Below are positions 8,940 through 17,936 of a DNA stretch of 45,268 bases, piece after piece. The notes beneath the pieces are model-generated. The model ran no database searches, was not told where the DNA came from, and saw only the letters and a list, made by a program, of their open reading frames with translations. Position 1 is the first letter of the stretch; the number at the start of each line of letters is the position of its first letter. The position numbers and the translations under genes are program-made. The stretch is taken from assembly GCA_012512325.1 (NCBI GenBank), contig JAAZEL010000051.1, positions 1-45,268 on the forward strand. Direction: 5' to 3'. This DNA comes from Candidatus Fermentithermobacillaceae bacterium. GTDB lineage: Bacteria > Bacillota > Sulfobacillia > Fermentithermobacillales > Fermentithermobacillaceae.

Positions 8940-10262
8940 ATGTGCGACACTTTCTACATGAGGAGGCCTGACGGCGCCACTTCGTTTTTTGCGAAAAACA
9001 GTGATCGGGATCCGAACGAGCCCCAGTACATGTTGTTTGTACCTGCAGGTTCCGGGAGCACTCCCAAGACATATGTGGAAATGCCTTCTCATGAGGTGAA
9101 GCATGATGTTTGGCTCTCCAAACCCTCGTGGATGTGGGGAGCTGAAATGGGGGTCAACGGGTGCGGGGTTTGTATCGGCAATGAGGCGACGTTTAACAAG
9201 GTCCGTGTAGATAAGACAGGGGTTCTGGGCATGGATCACCTGAGGGCCGCCCTGGAGCTTGCCTCAACGGCCAAGGAAGCTTTGGAAATCATCGTAGAAA
9301 ACACGGAGCGTTTTGGGCAAGGGGGCAACGGGGGATACGAGAATCCCCTTTACTATCACAACAGCTACCTCATCATGGACCCCAGGGAAGGCTATGTGTT
9401 GGAAACCGTTGACCGCTGGTATGCCTACAAAAAACTGGACGGCAACTACAACATCAGCAATAAACTGTGCCTCAAAGATGACTTCGACGGGATTTCGCCG
9501 GACCTTCAAGGTAAGGTAAGAGATTTCGAACGGTACTTCGTCAATCCTATAGTCTCGTATTTCGCAGGGGCGTATCACCGTGAAAGGCGAGGCCGGGAGC
9601 TAATGGAGCGCGAGGGTTTTGACTTGGCCGGTGCCATCAATGTGTTGCGAGACAGGCAGACAAGCTGCGTAGCATCCATGAGGAACATCGGGATGGTGGC
9701 GGGAGGGTTGGTAAGTTCCCAGGCAACCGCTTCCATGATCTATGATTACGACACGGGAACGATCTGGTACACAGAGGGACCTTGTTCCGAAATCCAGCTT
9801 TTCAAGCCCATTGAGTTCCCTTGGCGTGATGAAGCGACCGGGCGGAGTGGAGCTGCTGAGCCCTGTGGGGCATCCGGCCGGAGGGGTGCCGCTGAGCATC
9901 AGTATCCTTGCTCCATGGCAGATGAAGATGAAGGCATCAAGCGGTGGAAGCACAACAATTTGCTGTTCAGGGCCGTGCTAAAGGATTATCATAGCAATGT
10001 GGCGCAGCTCCGCCCCGTGCTTGCGGAGTATCAAAACAAGCTGTTTGACCTGGCGAACAACATGGACGGGGCAGAGCTTTGCCATCAGGCACAAGCGCTC
10101 AACACGGAGTACGTCCGGCGCGCCCTGGAACTTGTGGGTGAGGGGCCGTTCAAAGGCGGCTGGCAGTTCAGGCGGTATTGGCGCAAACAAAACCGATTGC
10201 TGATTCAGAAAGAAGATGATAGCGAGCTAAAGGAGCTGTACCTACGCTATCTGCAGGAATGA
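8940..10262 (+). CDS. C69-family (secernin-like) peptidase / Ntn hydrolase
   Basis: The protein begins MCDTFYMRRPDGATSFFAKNSDRDPNEPQ. The Cys-Asp-Thr start and the (F)AKNSDRxPNE motif are characteristic of secernin-like peptidase C69 proteins, whose N-terminal cysteine becomes the nucleophile. I therefore choose the ATG at 8940 (site AAGGGGGG, 8925-8932) over the in-frame ATG at 8919, which would bury the cysteine. Further family features are WMWGAEMGVNGCGVCIGNEA and HNSYLIMDPREGYVLETV. No signal peptide, so cytoplasmic. A Gly/Ala-rich insert (about residues 300-325) interrupts the C-terminal half. Family members hydrolyse dipeptides or act as amidohydrolases; the substrate is unknown. It stands alone between an exporter and a MATE gene. 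Confidence 0.82.
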   Translation: MCDTFYMRRPDGATSFFAKNSDRDPNEPQYMLFVPAGSGSTPKTYVEMPSHEVKHDVWLSKPSWMWGAEMGVNGCGVCIGNEATFNKVRVDKTGVLGMDHLRAALELASTAKEALEIIVENTERFGQGGNGGYENPLYYHNSYLIMDPREGYVLETVDRWYAYKKLDGNYNISNKLCLKDDFDGISPDLQGKVRDFERYFVNPIVSYFAGAYHRERRGRELMEREGFDLAGAINVLRDRQTSCVASMRNIGMVAGGLVSSQATASMIYDYDTGTIWYTEGPCSEIQLFKPIEFPWRDEATGRSGAAEPCGASGRRGAAEHQYPCSMADEDEGIKRWKHNNLLFRAVLKDYHSNVAQLRPVLAEYQNKLFDLANNMDGAELCHQAQALNTEYVRRALELVGEGPFKGGWQFRRYWRKQNRLLIQKEDDSELKELYLRYLQE

Positions 10263-10337
10263 GCGGCATCGGCGGCAATAAAGCGAGGGATGTATGCACA
10301 AGCCGGGTGTACACAACGGAAGATTGACTATCGGGTC

Positions 10338-10371
10338 GGCCTGTCTTCCAGGGGCCTGATTTTTTGCGGCA
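10338..10371 (+). terminator. Probable terminator after the peptidase gene
   Basis: GGCCTG (10338-10343) pairs with CAGGGGCC (about 10349-10356) with a GG bulge, then TGATTTTTT follows. It lies between the peptidase stop and the MATE start. The stem is short, so confidence is moderate. Confidence 0.5.
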
Positions 10372-10415
10372 AACCACGAGACTATAACAAATATTGAGGG
10401 AAAAGGTGACTGTAA

Positions 10416-11822
10416 GTGTTGGAAAGGATTAACCAAATGTTCGGCACACAGGATATGACCGTCGGAAATCCGATGTCGAACTTGCTGAGTTTCTCTATCC
10501 CCCTGCTTATCGGGGACTTTGCCCAGCAGATGTACAGTACAGTGGATTCAATAATCGTAGGGCGCTACGTAGGTGACGAGGCTTTGTCGGCCATTGGCAC
10601 GACCCTTCCGGTGCTAAGGTTACTCTTGGTCCTGTTCATGGCGATTTCAACCGGGACGGGTGTCATGGTTGCCCAGTATTTCGGTGCCAAGGACAGGGAA
10701 ACCCTGTCCCGCTCAATCGGCAACGCAATGACAATGATTTTTGCGTCTTCGCTCCTGATCATGGCCATTGGGATACCTTGGGCCGACTCTTTGCTGCGGC
10801 TGACCAACACCCCTGTTGAGACCTTTGCTCTCGCCCGTTCCTACCTGGTCATAATGCTATGGGGCACCATGTTCAGCGGGTTTTACAATATTACAGCGGG
10901 TGTGTTGAGAGGACTTGGCAATTCCGTATATCCTCTGATGGTGCTTCTGCTTGCATCCTTTCTCAATGTGGTCTTGGACATCTGGTTTGTTGCAGGCCTC
11001 AATATGAGCGTTGGCGGTGCGGCGCTGGCCACCATAATCTCCCAGGCCGTTTCTGCGGTATTGTGTATTGGGAAACTCCTCAGGATGAAAGATGTTGTAG
11101 ACATAAACCGGGCAAGGCTGGTGCCCGACAAGGGACTCATGGGGCAACTGCTCAGGTTGGGGCTGCCCGCGGGAGTTACCAGTGCCATCTTTTCCATGTC
11201 TGCAGTGTTTGTGCAGGCGCTTACCAACAGCATGGGATACAGGATCGTAACGTGTACCACTGCCGTTATGCGCATTGACGGTTTCGCCATGCTGCCCAAC
11301 TTCACCTTCGGGATGGCTATCGCCACATTTGTCGGGCAAAACGTAGGGGCCAATAGGATGGATCGTGTAGCTCAAGGCACCAAGGACATGCTCAAGCTGG
11401 CCCTTACCGCAGTTTCCGTGCTGGTGGTTTCGTTGTTGGCGTTTGGGGAGAACCTCATACGTATGTTCACAACCACAGAAGAGATAATTGCCCTTGGGGT
11501 ACGGCAGCTCCGGATACTTTCCGTGGGATACATAGGTGTCGCACTATCCCAGGTTTTCGGAGGGATTATGCGCGGGGCAGGCGATACCATGCCATCCATG
11601 TGGATTTCGTTGATCACCACGGTCGCGTTGCGTGTACCCCTGGCCTATATCTGGGCATATTTCACGCGGAGTGAAACCTATCCGGCGGGCTCTCCCGACG
11701 CCATATTCTTCTCCCTACTCATTAGCTGGATTATGGGCAGCGTGCTCAACTACGCGTGGTACAGGCGGGGCAAATGGCGGGAGAAATCTCTGATCAGGCA
11801 CGACCGCGTCCCGGCGGCGTGA
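10416..11822 (+). CDS. MATE-family efflux transporter
   Basis: A 468-aa integral membrane exporter of the MATE/NorM-DinF superfamily, which uses Na+ or H+ gradients to expel cationic compounds. Typical features: the N-terminal LSFSIPLLIGDFAQQMYSTVDSIIVGRYVGDEALSAIG segment, then MAISTGTGVMVAQYFGAKDRE, and the second-half repeat with LRLGLPAGVTSAIFSMSAVFVQ. About 12 hydrophobic helices are expected. The GTG at 10416 has AGGTGA 6 nt upstream. It appears to be transcribed alone; a strong palindrome (11842-11868) follows. Substrate cannot be inferred. Confidence 0.9.
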   Translation: MLERINQMFGTQDMTVGNPMSNLLSFSIPLLIGDFAQQMYSTVDSIIVGRYVGDEALSAIGTTLPVLRLLLVLFMAISTGTGVMVAQYFGAKDRETLSRSIGNAMTMIFASSLLIMAIGIPWADSLLRLTNTPVETFALARSYLVIMLWGTMFSGFYNITAGVLRGLGNSVYPLMVLLLASFLNVVLDIWFVAGLNMSVGGAALATIISQAVSAVLCIGKLLRMKDVVDINRARLVPDKGLMGQLLRLGLPAGVTSAIFSMSAVFVQALTNSMGYRIVTCTTAVMRIDGFAMLPNFTFGMAIATFVGQNVGANRMDRVAQGTKDMLKLALTAVSVLVVSLLAFGENLIRMFTTTEEIIALGVRQLRILSVGYIGVALSQVFGGIMRGAGDTMPSMWISLITTVALRVPLAYIWAYFTRSETYPAGSPDAIFFSLLISWIMGSVLNYAWYRRGKWREKSLIRHDRVPAA

Positions 11823-11841
11823 GAGGGAGGGTAATAGGATA

Positions 11842-11868
11842 AGCCCCCGGGATACATCCCCGGGGGCT
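11842..11868. terminator. Bidirectional palindrome between convergent genes
   Basis: AGCCCCCGGG (11842-11851) and CCCGGGGGCT (11859-11868) form a perfect 10-bp stem with a 7-nt loop. It lies 19 bp after the MATE stop and 30 bp before the stop of the convergent minus-strand gene. Neither side has a clean U-tract, although the minus-strand side continues TTATCCTATT. Position argues for a shared terminator. Confidence 0.65.
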
Positions 11869-11898
11869 CACTATCACAGTCCCTGTACCAACCGGCCT

Positions 11899-13240
11899 TT
11901 ATTCCATTTCTTCAAGAGGCGAATACTCAAGCTTCACCGTCAGGCTGTAGTTGTTGTTCCTGGTCACCGTGACGTCGGTGATTGTAGCACCTGTTCCGGT
12001 ATCGTCCCCAACCTGGGGCAGGCCTACTATCATGTCGGCAGTGAACGGGTTTGCAAAGAAATAGGCGCTGTTTCCGCCAGGGTATTCGTTGGTCTGGAAC
12101 AGGATCGACACTGAATATGCCACCCCGGTCTTGAACCTGCCCGCTTCATCAAGTTCGCCCTCCCAGCTGACCCTGGGATAACCGCCGGTTACCCAGAACA
12201 GCGGCCATGGGTCTTCTTCGCTGGCCACATATACGCTCACCGGCTCTTCGCCCACCCTGGGATGGGCTATGCTGCCCCAGTGGAACTGCTCGATGTCGGG
12301 CCTGCCCATCGTTATTGTGTACGATGCCCTTGCCACCTGATATACCCCGTCGGTGTCGGCAGTGGCGGTGATAGTCGCGTTGCCCCTGTTCCACGGGAGG
12401 AGCACTGCACCGTTTTCATCCACGGGGATGAGGTCAGGGTTGGAACTGGTCCAGGTAATGGTTCCCCGGTAGTCCTCGGGCACTCCCAGGAGGATGGAGG
12501 TGTAGGGGAAATCATGGAAGGAGAGGGTGATTTGGTCCTCCGGGAAGCTCAGGGACAGGGGCAAAAGCGCCGGGCCTTCCGCTATGGAGTATTTGTTGAG
12601 GGTCTTGTTGTCCCATGCAAGCACTGCAAGGAAATCGCCTTCCTCGAGCACGCCTTGGGTCTTGGCTGCCTTGGTCTCGAAGTCCTTGGCGTTTTCCACA
12701 ACCGCGCCCGCGGTGAAGAGCTTCATCTTGGCGAACTTGGCCGGCTTCAAGCCCGACAGCAACTCCTGAACTTGAGTAACCCCGAACTCGATCGCTTTCT
12801 CGTTGGGGCTTATCTGCCCATCCCGCACAAGGTAATCTGTGGAGTCAACTGTGGCCAACGCCAGGTATTCGATGTTGCTGCTTCTGCTTACGGTTAACAG
12901 TTTACCGGGATTAGCGTCGTTGTTAGCCAGGTATATCCTGAAATCCTTGTCGGTCAGCAGGTCTTGGGGCAGGGGTATCAGGTCGCCCTTGTGGTCATCT
13001 ATGTTGATGTACTGGTAGACTGATGTGTCCGATCCGCTGACGTTTACGTTGAGGGTTCCGATACCCGCAGCACCTGTGATGTTTGCAGCGGCGCCAGGGT
13101 CATTTCATCGATGTACGAATCAGCGTCCAAGGTAAGGTGCACCGGGGAGTTCACCTGTGCCCCATCACCGGTGAAAGGGGGAGAAGGGTGCAGACTACCA
13201 AGAAGGCAGCCAGCAACCTCAATCTGGGTCTGTGGTTCAT
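11899..13240 (-). pseudogene. Secreted Ig-like (BIG2-type) protein with two frameshifts
   Basis: The real start seems to be the ATG at 13240 (minus), with GGAGGTC 7 nt upstream. It gives a clear signal peptide, MNHRPRLRLLAAFLVVCTLL followed by PLSPVMG. That frame stops after HR. A second frame carries on with AQVNSPVHLTLDADSYIDEMTL, and a third with GAAANITGAAGIGTLNVNV down to the stop at 11899. Each step is a -1 shift (adding one base restores it), near 13160 and near 13095. The repaired product is about 448 aa. It includes an Ig-like segment, YRGTITWTSSNPDLIPVDENG, and A-rich beta-strand sequence, consistent with a surface protein. Either a decaying gene or two sequencing errors. I do not recognise the rest. 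Confidence 0.75.
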
Positions 13241-13594
13241 TTCTTTGACCTCCTGGAAAATTTGATCGTCGGCCTATGGGTTCCGTCGGAAGCAATCCGC
13301 AGCGTGCTTTCAGCTCATTGCGTCTGGTAGTCATTGATGGCCCTGTAAGTCAATATTGACGGGGTGGGCTGAGTATCACCTCACCGCTGAAAGATCAGCC
13401 TACACTACCTGAATGCCTGATTGTGACGTCCGGCTTCGTCTGCTGCAGGCGACACCGGGGAAAGGGGCGATCAACTGCCAATAAGTGGTTAGTACATAAG
13501 TATTCGACCACCGTTATGCTTAGTCCTTCACGTAGGCAGCAGCTTGGCAGTTGTTTGAATGGGTGCTGCGGATAGCATTGGCGGGTCCAATGAG

Positions 13595-13697
13595 GACTTC
13601 TCACGGGAACTCCCGGGCAGAACTTCTAACCACAACTCCTGACTACAACTCCCAACGGAACTTCCAGCGAGAGCTTTTGGCGAGAGCTTCTAGAACC
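13595..13697 (+). repeat. Degenerate 13-bp tandem repeat (about 8 units)
   Basis: Consecutive units are GACTTCTCACGGG, AACTCCCGGGCAG, AACTTCTAACCAC, AACTCCTGACTAC, AACTCCCAACGG (12 bp), AACTTCCAGCGAG, AGCTTTTGGCGAG and AGCTTCTAGAACC, running in register from 13595 to 13697. The constant core is (A/G)CTYC or CTTY at each unit start. The rest of the gap 13241-13918 shows no coding signal other than the tldD promoter. Confidence 0.6.
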
Positions 13698-13802
13698 GGT
13701 GCCGGAGGAGCACTCTCTCACCCCGGACGCAGGAGGCCACATAAACATTAACTGGAGGCTTGAAGACTTAAATATGCGAATTAGAAAATTTGAAGATGCG
13801 CC

Positions 13803-13831
13803 TTGACAAGTTCTCTCCCATGGAGTAGATT
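13803..13831 (+). promoter_or_regulatory. Sigma-A-type promoter for tldD-tldE
   Basis: TTGACA at 13803-13808, a 17-bp spacer and TAGATT at 13826-13831. A second TTGACA starts at 13830 with GACAAT 17 bp later. Both lie within 115 bp of the tldD start. Confidence 0.55.
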
Positions 13832-13918
13832 GACATTTGAGACAAATACCATGACAATTCTGGGTAGAACTGGGTATCATGGAAAAGCCACTAAGAGTAG
13901 AAGGGAGGAAGTTCCACA

Positions 13919-15307
13919 GTGCAGACTCCTATCAAGGATCTCATGAAGCGGGCTCTCAAGCATTCCACTGCAGAGTACTGCGAGATCCGGGTTGAAGAAA
14001 CCACGGAGACAGCGATCCGCATCAGAGGCAAGGACATAGAGCTTGTGGCGCAAAATGTCTCCGCCGGTGGAAACGTACGCGCACTGTACCGTGGAGGTTG
14101 GGGGTTCATCTCCTTCAACCGCTTGGACGACCTGGAAAAGAAGGTAGAGGAAGCCTGCGCCCAGGCCAGGATTCTCGGGGAGAGATTGAACAAGGATATC
14201 AAGCTGTATCCCGTGGAGCCGGTGGAGGACTACGTGCCCGGGAATTTTAAGAGAGAGGCCTTCGCAGTGCCTCTCAAGGACAAGATGGCCCTCCTGGAAG
14301 GGTACAACAAGCTCATCCTCGGATGTCCCGAGATCACATCTTCGTCGATTGGATACTTCGACCGGCATACCCATTGGCATTTTGCCAATTCCGAAGGTAC
14401 ATACATTTACCAGGAGAAGATGGATCTCGGCGGCGGGCTCGCGGCTATCGCCACCAAGGACAAACTCACCACCCAGGATTCAGCGAGATTTGGGTCAAAC
14501 AACGATTACAACGTTGCCCTTGGGTTGGAAGATGAGGTAAGGGAAGCGGCGGAAGCCGCCAGGCAAATGCTGTATGCCCCTGTTGTGGAGGCAGGACAGT
14601 ATACGGTAATCCTGGACCCGGACATGGCAGGCCTCTTCGTCCACGAAGCCTTCGGGCATTTGAGTGAGGCCGACGACCTCGACGAAGACGAGCGCATGAA
14701 AGAACTGCTCAAGATCGGCACAAGATACGGCACAGGCGAACTCAACATATATGACAGCGGCATAGAAGGCCCTAACCGGGGCGAGTGCAAGTACGACGAT
14801 GAAGGGGTTCCCATGCAGAGGACCTACCTCATCAAGAACGGCGTAATAGCCGGCCACCTCCATTCCAGGGAAAGTGCCGTTAAGATGGGTGAAGCTGCCA
14901 CAGGCAACGCCCGCGCCCTGAGCTACAGGTTCCCGCCGATTGTAAGGATGCGCACCACGTGCATAGCTCCCGGCAAGCACGCCTTCGAAGAAATGCTCAA
15001 GGGAATCTCCCTGGGGATCTACGTCCAGGGCGGTTACGGCGGCCAGACCAACGGGGAGATGTTTACCTTCGCACCGTCCAAGGCTTATATGATCCGCAAT
15101 GGCAGCATCGCTGAGATGGTCCGTGACGTGAACCTGACCGGTAACGTCTTCGACACCCTGAGGAACATCGACATGATAGGCAACGACTTCGTGTACAAGA
15201 ACAGCCCGGGCGGATGCGGCAAGGGAGGCCAAAGCCCTCTTCCGGTAGCCCAGGGTTCACCCCACGTTCGCATCAGGAATGTGGTTGTGGGAGGTGAGAA
15301 GAAATGA
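13919..15307 (+). CDS. tldD: TldD-family metallopeptidase (first copy)
   Basis: Catalytic subunit of the TldD/TldE heterodimeric zinc protease, which degrades unfolded or leader peptides (microcin B17 maturation and CcdA turnover in E. coli). The HExxxH motif is present in VHEAFGHLSEADDLDEDE (about residues 241-258). The third metal ligand Cys is in NSPGGCGKGGQSPLPV near the C-terminus. Other TldD marks are LVAQNVSAGGNVRALYRGGWGF and GTGELNIYDSG. The start is the GTG at 13919, preceded by AAGGGAGG. The ATG of tldE overlaps its stop (ATGA), so the subunits are translationally coupled. 462 aa, normal length. Cytoplasmic. Confidence 0.93.
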   Translation: MQTPIKDLMKRALKHSTAEYCEIRVEETTETAIRIRGKDIELVAQNVSAGGNVRALYRGGWGFISFNRLDDLEKKVEEACAQARILGERLNKDIKLYPVEPVEDYVPGNFKREAFAVPLKDKMALLEGYNKLILGCPEITSSSIGYFDRHTHWHFANSEGTYIYQEKMDLGGGLAAIATKDKLTTQDSARFGSNNDYNVALGLEDEVREAAEAARQMLYAPVVEAGQYTVILDPDMAGLFVHEAFGHLSEADDLDEDERMKELLKIGTRYGTGELNIYDSGIEGPNRGECKYDDEGVPMQRTYLIKNGVIAGHLHSRESAVKMGEAATGNARALSYRFPPIVRMRTTCIAPGKHAFEEMLKGISLGIYVQGGYGGQTNGEMFTFAPSKAYMIRNGSIAEMVRDVNLTGNVFDTLRNIDMIGNDFVYKNSPGGCGKGGQSPLPVAQGSPHVRIRNVVVGGEKK

Positions 15308-16593
15308 AGAGCTTGTTAGAAGAGGCGGTTGCCCGGGGAGCTGATGCTACTTTGGTGGCGACCGAGTCCAGAAACGCCTCGGTGTCTTTCGAGGCAAACA
15401 GGTTGAAGAGGGTTGGGAGCACTGAATCCCTGAACCTGGATATGCAGGTGATTAAAGCGGGCAAGCTGGGCATCGCCAGCTCCACCAAGCCAGGGACGGA
15501 GATGCAGCTCCTTGAAAACGCACTGGACGTGGCCCAGTTTGGCTCGGATGTCAGCTACAGTTTCCCTGAACCTGAGCCCCCGGCAAGCCCCAAGGTGTAC
15601 GACCAGGCGGTCGCGGATGTGGATGTGGACAGGATGATCTCCATAGGCGAAGAACTCATCGAGTTCATCAAGGCCTTGGATCCTGCGATACAGGGTTCGG
15701 CAAGCGTCAGCGCAAGGGTAATCCACAAGAGCATATATAATACCCGCGGGCTTGATGCCTCTCTGGACAAAACCCTGTTCACAGTGTCTGCCGGATTTCA
15801 GTTTGTAGAAGGGCAGAACCTGCTGCAATCATGGGATTGGAATGCGTCGACGGATTTAGAGTACGACTTGGAGACCATGAAAGCAACGCTCAAGGCAGAC
15901 TTCGACATCGGCCGGAAGAATGTGGAGGTCAAGCCCGGGGTATACGATGTGCTGCTTACCCCCGTGGGTTTCCAAGCCCTCATATCGCCTATCCTGGCTT
16001 GCCTCGACGGCCGGGCGGTGATGAGGGGGATCAGCCCCTTCAAAGACAGGATCGGCGAGGAGATTTTCGCGCCGTCCTTCTCCCTTATAGACGACGGCAC
16101 CATGGACGGCGGCCTGTCGTCCCAGCTTTACGATGACCAGGGAGTCGTATGCCGGAGAACCCCGCTGATAGAGAAGGGTGTGCTCCGGGAATACCTGTTG
16201 GACCTCGAGTCGGCTCACAGGCTGGGAAGACGGCCCATTGGCACAGGTTCACCCGGAGGCGCAAATCCCAACAACCTTCTGGTAATCCCGGGTGAAACCG
16301 GGTGGGAAGAGCTGTTAAGAGGGATGAAAAAGGGCATAGTCATTGACCATACTATGGGCGCCTGGGCAGGTAACCCTTACACAGGTACCGTCACCGGCAA
16401 CATCGCCCTCGGATATCTCGTGGAAGACGGCGAGAAGGTGGGCAGAGTGAAAGACTGCATGTTCTCCCTGAACGTGTTCACCCACCTCAAGTCGAACCTG
16501 CTGGCTCTCAGCCGTGACGTCAAGGACCTGGGCGGGTTGTTGTTGCCTTACTGCTTGATAGGAGGCGTTTCCATAGCGTCGCGGGAGTCGTGA
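15304..16593 (+). CDS. pmbA: TldE/PmbA-family protein, partner of TldD (first copy)
   Basis: Non-catalytic partner of the TldD/TldE complex. It has the PmbA fold without HExxxH, starting KSLLEEAVARGADATLVATES, with the family segments SLDKTLFTVSAGFQFVEG, DVLLTPVGFQALI and the C-terminal IGTGSPGGANPNNLLVIPGE. The start ATG at 15304 overlaps the tldD stop, with GGTGAGAAG as a ribosome binding site. 429 aa. A hairpin terminator follows at 16657. A second, diverged TldD/TldE pair lies at 27979-30656 on the minus strand. Confidence 0.9.
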   Translation: MKSLLEEAVARGADATLVATESRNASVSFEANRLKRVGSTESLNLDMQVIKAGKLGIASSTKPGTEMQLLENALDVAQFGSDVSYSFPEPEPPASPKVYDQAVADVDVDRMISIGEELIEFIKALDPAIQGSASVSARVIHKSIYNTRGLDASLDKTLFTVSAGFQFVEGQNLLQSWDWNASTDLEYDLETMKATLKADFDIGRKNVEVKPGVYDVLLTPVGFQALISPILACLDGRAVMRGISPFKDRIGEEIFAPSFSLIDDGTMDGGLSSQLYDDQGVVCRRTPLIEKGVLREYLLDLESAHRLGRRPIGTGSPGGANPNNLLVIPGETGWEELLRGMKKGIVIDHTMGAWAGNPYTGTVTGNIALGYLVEDGEKVGRVKDCMFSLNVFTHLKSNLLALSRDVKDLGGLLLPYCLIGGVSIASRES

Positions 16594-16656
16594 AGTTGCA
16601 GGTTAAGTGTGACACCGGGTAAAGGTTAAGTGAAAGTGAATAACTGAACAACAACG

Positions 16657-16699
16657 GGACAGTTCTGATCGTTTGTGTGCTCAGGACTGTCCTATGCTT
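16657..16699 (+). terminator. Terminator after tldD-tldE
   Basis: GGACAGTTCTGA (16657-16668) pairs with TCAGGACTGTCC (16681-16692), a 12-bp stem with one wobble and a 12-nt loop, followed by TATGCTTTT. Confidence 0.6.
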
Positions 16700-16812
16700 T
16701 TCCGGTTGCCCTCGGTTTAACTGTCCGCAGTTTGTGAAGCAGGCACCTCTTGCAACCGGCCATTAGACCACATGTGTTTATATGGTGACCATGGAGAAAG
16801 GGGGTTACGGCG

Positions 16813-17070
16813 ATGGCGGCCGGTTCTCGGAAACCAGCATCTCCTCTTACACACATGGTCTTGTGTCTGTTTTCCCTAGGCCTTTGTTTGATCTGCTCAT
16901 CCTGTGTGAAGGTAGCAGACCCGGACAAACCGTGGAGTTACATGCTTGACGCCCGCTTGGTGATATCCGGCGTTGAAGCCGTTCATCCCGCCTTTCTACT
17001 GGACGAAGTGCCTGAGGGGTACGGAGCAGCTAAGGCAGAGTATCTTCAGACGGCTGCGGGCATTCTCTGA
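16813..17070 (+). CDS. Possible small exported protein, perhaps the 5' part of a frameshifted gene
   Basis: ATG at 16813 with GAGAAAGGGGG upstream. After about 14 residues a hydrophobic stretch, MVLCLFSLGLCLICSSC, resembles a signal sequence, but the residues before the cysteine do not make a good lipobox. The frame then reads VKVADPDKPWSYMLDARL and stops at 17070. The +1-shifted frame continues as SDDSRGDILLDGHFELGAVS to 17197. The joined protein would be about 128 aa. I do not recognise it. It could be a decayed gene or chance; the surrounding region is otherwise non-coding. Confidence 0.3.
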   Translation: MAAGSRKPASPLTHMVLCLFSLGLCLICSSCVKVADPDKPWSYMLDARLVISGVEAVHPAFLLDEVPEGYGAAKAEYLQTAAGIL

Positions 17071-17450
17071 CGACTCACGGGGCGACATCCTGCTTGATGG
17101 GCATTTTGAACTCGGTGCTGTCAGCCGGGACAAAGCGTGTATCGCTACCAGTAGATGTTCCGTGTACCTCATTGATTTCCGGAAGGTCTTGAGGTGACAC
17201 CAACCACATTACGCACTTCCTTTCGAGTTTCAAAGGTAAGCGCTCAACGGTAAGCGTTGGTGAGTGAGGGGAAACAGATCATTGCTTGCCCCCAGCCTTA
17301 TCCAATCCTCGGCTCGGTTTCAACGCCGACTCAACTTATTAGGTTCGACTAGGCTCGGAGCCCATTCCGGCACCGTCAGGGTTGAATGCAAGAGCTTGAC
17401 CGCGTCAAGATTGGAACCGCCGGGAACGCGTAATCGGGCCAAAGAGGAGG

Positions 17451-17804
17451 TGGTCAATTCCTGGCCGGTTTCCGGTTGAAACCGGTCGGTTTCAGACCAG
17501 GTCTTTAGCCGAACTGGTCAATCCTAAACCAGGTCTGGTCTGGAAGTGGCCAACTACAAACCAGGACAGGCTACGAATTGGTCAATTCGAGACCAATCTG
17601 AACCTGAGGGACCGGAGACTGGCTAATACCGAACCAGATTCAGGCGAGAAGTGGTAACTCTCTGACCAACTCAAGCTTTCAACCGGTCAAATCGGAACCG
17701 GCATGAGCCTCCGTGTAAGCGGAATGGCAAATCCTTGACCAGATGGGCGACACAAGTGGTTAACATCAGACCAAATTCTCCGACGCGCCGGAGACTTGAG
17801 ACCA
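17451..17804. repeat. Helically phased array of 17-bp dyads (32/41-bp period, about 11 units)
   Basis: Units of consensus YGGTC-N7-RACCA start at 17451, 17483, 17515, 17547, 17579, 17620, 17652, 17684, 17725 and 17757, with a decayed one at about 17788. The intervals are 32, 32, 32, 32, 41, 32, 32, 41, 32 and 31. Unit 17579 is perfect (TTGGTC-N7-GACCAA). The spacer between arms is always 7 and often begins AA. Linker sequences vary, but many end GAAC/GAAG/GAAT. 32 and 41 bp approximate three and four helical turns, so all dyads would face the same side of the DNA. No reading frame covers the array. The stretch 17198-17450 before it holds only a short direct repeat, GGTAAGCG (14-bp spacing). 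Confidence 0.8.
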
Positions 17805-17895
17805 AATGCACCTTAGAACCGGTCCGTTTTTCACCATCGCCGGCCGACAGGAAGGCCCGCCTGGCCAATTCTTCAGCATTCCAGTCTCAGCTATG

Positions 17896-17922
17896 TTGAC
17901 AGTTTCCTTGAAACGCTATACC
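17896..17922 (+). promoter_or_regulatory. Promoter for the TPP riboswitch/thi transcript
   Basis: TTGACA at 17896-17901 and TATACC at 17917-17922 with a 15-bp spacer, just upstream of the riboswitch (17937) and about 90 bp after the dyad array. The -35 is perfect; the spacer is short. Confidence 0.5.
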
Positions 17923-17936
17923 CTGAACATGGAAAC

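Noticed and set aside
17451-17804. The dyad array as a CRISPR
   Set aside because: Repeats are only 17-bp degenerate dyads with diverged arms and no near-identical repeat; linkers of about 15-24 bp are too short for spacers and no cas gene is nearby.
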